A stretch of 8,238 nt of DNA, from NCBI GenBank assembly GCA_900550385.1, contig URRZ01000086.1:1-8238 (forward strand), given 5' to 3'. Shown piece by piece: positions 6,266 to 8,238 of the stretch; position 1 is the first letter of the stretch, and each line of letters opens with the position of its first letter. This stretch comes from an uncultured Coriobacteriaceae bacterium. GTDB taxonomy: Bacteria; Actinomycetota; Coriobacteriia; Coriobacteriales; Eggerthellaceae. A program made the translations under genes and the position numbers. Under the pieces are notes generated by a model. It saw nothing but the letters and a program-made list of their open reading frames with translations. It did not search any database and was not told where the DNA came from.

Positions 6266-6682
6266 TACGCGGGAGCGTCGTCTATGGAGGCGGGGGCGGC
6301 CGCCTCCCCGGCCGAGGACGGGACTGCTCCCGCGCCATCCGACCAGGCGGAATCCGGGGATCTCGGCCTGGTCGTGTTCGAGGAGCTCCTCTGCGACGGC
6401 AGGCTGGTCGCCGAGCACAAGGACCTGGACGATTCCGGGCAAAGCCTGCTTGCCGTCCGCGCGCCGAAGGCGTCGGAGCAGCCGGGCGAGCCCGCCGGAT
6501 CCGAGCCGGCGGGGCATTACGACAAGATGGGCTACGCCGCCCATCTGCCCTTCGCCCTCTGCGGCGCGCTCGCCGTCGCAGGCTGCGGCGTCGCCGGCTG
6601 GGGGCTGGCGGCGCGCCTTTTCGCGCCGGAATATCTGCATATTGTGGCCGGCCCTCTGCTGCGCCGTCTGCGGAAAAAGTGA
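6266..6682 (+). pseudogene. C-terminal remnant: end of VaFE domain plus membrane anchor
   Basis: This continues the frame of the surface protein after its TAA. It reads through an Ala/Pro/Glu-rich linker to VVFEELLCDGRLVAEHKDLDDSGQSL, the VaFE signature half of the domain (codons 854-879 counted from 3812). A linker and a hydrophobic segment follow (about 909-933), preceded by HYDKMG where a sorting motif would sit. The last 17 codons (from GAA at 6629) use TAT, CAT, ATT and CCT, unlike the rest of the gene, and probably come from the right-hand DNA. A restart at the ATG of 6284 would give 132 residues, but the site before it is weak and half a domain is an unlikely gene. Type pseudogene is used because the piece has no function alone. 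Confidence 0.7.
6609..6628. repeat. Inverted repeat at the composition junction
   Basis: CGGCGCG (6609-6615) pairs with CGCGCCG (6622-6628) around a CCTTTT loop. It lies exactly where codon use changes, and may be the breakpoint or just part of the coding sequence. Confidence 0.4.
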
Positions 6683-6692
6683 CATGATGCGC

Positions 6693-6720
6693 CTGGCCGT
6701 ATCCGCCGGCCGGAGGAGGT
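6693..6720 (+). promoter_or_regulatory. ispH ribosome-binding site with an abutting hairpin
   Basis: GGAGGAGGT (6712-6720) lies 5 bases before the GTG at 6726 and is a very strong Shine-Dalgarno sequence. CTGGCCG (6693-6699) can pair with CGGCCGG (6707-6713) around a 7-base loop, and the 3' arm covers the first two bases of the site. The hairpin could tune translation slightly, or be the last part of an upstream terminator. Confidence 0.55.
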
Positions 6721-6725
6721 GAAAA

Positions 6726-7580
6726 GTGCTCCAGGTCATACGCGCCCGCAAGGCTGGTTTCTGCATGGGGGTAGCCATGGCGCTGCGCAAGCTTGACGAG
6801 GCGGTGGACGCCCGCCCGTGCGGCAGGGTGGCGACCCTTGGCGAGATTATCCATAACCCTCAGGTGCTGGAAGAGTATGCCGCGCGGGGTGTCTCCTGCC
6901 TGCGTTCGCCGGAGGAGGCTCTGCCCGGACAGGTCGTGCTGATCCGCGCGCATGGCGTTCCCCGCGATACGGAGGCCGCTTTGCGTTCACGGGGGGTCAT
7001 CGTGATTGACGCCACCTGTCCGCGCGTGAAGGCCGCCCAACTGGCCATTGCCGAAGCCACGGCGGGGGGGCTGCCGCTGCTGCTGTATGGAGAGGCGGAA
7101 CATCCGGAGGTCAAGGGGCTGCTTTCCTACGCGCACGGGCATCGGCATGTATTCGGCAATGTGGAGGAGCTTGCCCGTTCCCTTGCCGGACTGGAACAGG
7201 GAACGGACATCGTCCTGGCCGCGCAGACCACGCAGGATCGCCGCCAGTTCGAGACCTTGCGCGCCGAACTGGATCAGCATATGGATACGAGTGTCCGGGT
7301 ACTGGATACCATTTGCGATGCCACGCGCCAGCGGCAGGAGGAGGCTCAGGAACTGTCGGACCGGGTGGACGCCATGGTCGTGGTGGGCGGCCGCAGCAGC
7401 GGAAATACCCGCAGGCTGGCGGAGCTGGCGGCGCGCCGGGTGCCCGCCTTTCTCGTGGAAACGGCGGAAGAGCTGGAACCGGAAAAATTTGCGGGATTTT
7501 CCGTCATAGGTCTAACGGCCGGAGCATCTACGCCGAAAAGACTTGTTAATGCCGTTGAAAAACGGTTGTCCGAGTTCTGA
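6726..7580 (+). CDS. ispH: 4-hydroxy-3-methylbut-2-enyl diphosphate reductase (IspH)
   Basis: A protein of 284 residues, normal for IspH. The enzyme reduces HMBPP to IPP and DMAPP in the last step of the MEP isoprenoid pathway, using a [4Fe-4S] cluster. The three cluster cysteines are Cys13 (GFCMGV), Cys98 (DATCPRV) and Cys197 (TICDATRQR). The substrate-binding histidines are His43 (IIHNPQV), His76 (RAHGV) and His126 (EAEHPE), with the catalytic glutamate Glu128. The TTQ at 168-170, SSGN at 224-227 and Ser268 complete the pocket. The GTG start is supported by the strong ribosome-binding site and the conserved N-terminus. It is followed by cheV after 22 bases. The sequence looks like Desulfovibrionaceae to me, and its looser codon use differs from the genes on the left. 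Confidence 0.95.
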   Translation: MLQVIRARKAGFCMGVAMALRKLDEAVDARPCGRVATLGEIIHNPQVLEEYAARGVSCLRSPEEALPGQVVLIRAHGVPRDTEAALRSRGVIVIDATCPRVKAAQLAIAEATAGGLPLLLYGEAEHPEVKGLLSYAHGHRHVFGNVEELARSLAGLEQGTDIVLAAQTTQDRRQFETLRAELDQHMDTSVRVLDTICDATRQRQEEAQELSDRVDAMVVVGGRSSGNTRRLAELAARRVPAFLVETAEELEPEKFAGFSVIGLTAGASTPKRLVNAVEKRLSEF

Positions 7581-7602
7581 GAGAATACCTCGCGGAGGCA
7601 AC

Positions 7603-8238
7603 ATGTCGCAGACGAATATTTTGCTGGAGGCCGGCACCAACGAGCTGGAAATCGTCGAATTTTTCCTTGACGAGCCGGGAGACGACGGCAAGCCCTACCG
7701 GGGCTATTACGGCGTCAATGTGGCCAAGGTGCTGGAAATCATTCAGATGCCCAAGATCACGAGTCTGCCCGAGGTTCAGGACCCTTCCGTTCTTGGCGCG
7801 TTCAATCTGCGTTCCCATATCATTCCCCTGGTGGATCTTTCCCTCTGGCTGGGCAAGGCTCCGGTCGAGCACAGGGAAGCTCCCAAAGTTATTGTGACGG
7901 AGTTCAACAGCGTCACCACGGCGTTTCAGGTGGCGGGGGTCAACCGCAGCCACCGCATCAGCTGGGAAGAGGTCGAGCCGCCCAGCAAGTATGTGGCCAT
8001 GGTGTCCAAAAGCAATATCACCGGCGTGGTCAAGATGGAGAACCGCATCATTTTCCTGCTGGATCTGGAAAATGTGGTGGCCAAGCTGAATCCTTCCCTC
8101 GGGTTGAGGCTGGATACCGCCATCGACTGGGGCAGCGAGGAGTGCTATCGCGCGCTGGTGGCCGATGATTCCACCCTGATCCGTGAAATGCTCAAGGATC
8201 TGCTGCAGAAGGCCAACTTTGAGGTGGAAGCGGTGACC
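7603..8238 (+). CDS. cheV: Chemotaxis coupling protein CheV, 3' end outside the window
   Basis: The first 212 residues are open to the window edge in frame. CheV joins a CheW-like domain to a receiver domain and links chemoreceptors to the CheA kinase, with adaptation by phosphorylation of its receiver. The CheW-like domain covers about 14-165, with YGVNVAKVLEII (36-47), LGAFNLRSHIIPLVDLSLWLG (64-84) and GVVKMENRIIFLLDLE (141-156). The receiver begins at about 182 with ALVADDSTLIREML, where Asp188 and Asp189 are the acidic-pocket pair. The phospho-acceptor aspartate lies beyond the window. GGAGG at 7594-7598 sits 4 bases before the ATG. The gene is in an apparent operon with ispH. Full CheV proteins have about 300-320 residues, so roughly a third is missing here. 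Confidence 0.93.
   Translation, partial: MSQTNILLEAGTNELEIVEFFLDEPGDDGKPYRGYYGVNVAKVLEIIQMPKITSLPEVQDPSVLGAFNLRSHIIPLVDLSLWLGKAPVEHREAPKVIVTEFNSVTTAFQVAGVNRSHRISWEEVEPPSKYVAMVSKSNITGVVKMENRIIFLLDLENVVAKLNPSLGLRLDTAIDWGSEECYRALVADDSTLIREMLKDLLQKANFEVEAVT

Noticed and set aside
6284..6682. Separate 132-residue gene starting at the ATG after the TAA
   Set aside because: It starts inside a linker, holds only half of a VaFE domain and lacks a signal peptide; it is better read as the tail of the interrupted gene.
3095..6790. A 1231-codon open frame on the minus strand, antisense to the whole surface gene
   Set aside because: It is caused by strong GC bias at third positions of the opposite gene, is rich in Arg/Gly/Ala with no domain, and crosses the genome junction. 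Only its last 105 codons, from the ATG at 3412, are the real zinc-ribbon gene.
1..8238. A novel defence, mobile or CRISPR-like system
   Set aside because: I saw no spaced repeats, transposase, integrase, nuclease, toxin-antitoxin pair or reverse transcriptase; the complete genes belong to known families.

Overview
The window reads as two pieces of DNA from different kinds of bacteria, joined near position 6620. Positions 1 to about 6620 are very GC-rich, with codons ending almost only in G or C. They carry a house-keeping block and a large multi-CnaB/VaFE surface protein of a type I associate with gut Coriobacteriia (Eggerthellaceae: Eggerthella, Gordonibacter, Adlercreutzia and relatives). 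From about 6630 to the end the codon use is more relaxed (TAT, CAT, ATT, TTT are common) and the genes, ispH followed by cheV, look like Desulfovibrionaceae. A CheV coupling protein is out of place beside Eggerthellaceae genes, which are usually non-motile. An assembly chimera is the simplest explanation; recent transfer is the alternative. Both taxonomic labels are inferences from remembered family resemblance, not from a search.

Layout, left to right. (1) Minus strand: a possible start of a gene running off the left edge, then tcdA (83-895), a tRNA t6A37 dehydratase, and a patatin-like lipid hydrolase (892-1875). The last two overlap by the four bases ATGA and so form a coupled two-gene operon. 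(2) A short divergent promoter region at 1876-1983. (3) Plus strand: a NOL1/NOP2/Sun-family m5C RNA methyltransferase (1984-2973). (4) A convergent intergenic region with a strong hairpin, then a small zf-TFIIB zinc-ribbon protein on the minus strand (3095-3412). (5) A 399-bp gene-free stretch (3413-3811) with a candidate promoter and a perfect 6+6 inverted repeat. (6) Plus strand: a large secreted surface protein with four CnaB-like domains and a VaFE domain. It is interrupted by an in-frame TAA at 6263-6265, but the same frame continues through the rest of the VaFE domain and a C-terminal membrane anchor as far as 6682. (7) Plus strand: ispH (6726-7580) and the first 212 codons of cheV (7603 to the window end), 22 bases apart and probably one operon.

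The genes do not form one pathway. Two act on RNA (TcdA on tRNA A37, the methyltransferase on rRNA or tRNA), one probably on lipids, one is a small metal-binding protein and one is a surface adhesin or pilin-like protein. On the right, IspH makes isoprenoid precursors and CheV couples chemoreceptors to CheA. I found no CRISPR array, tRNA, rRNA, insertion sequence or defence system, and no convincing undescribed system. The points most worth checking are the in-frame stop in the surface protein, the junction near 6620, and several regulatory inverted repeats.
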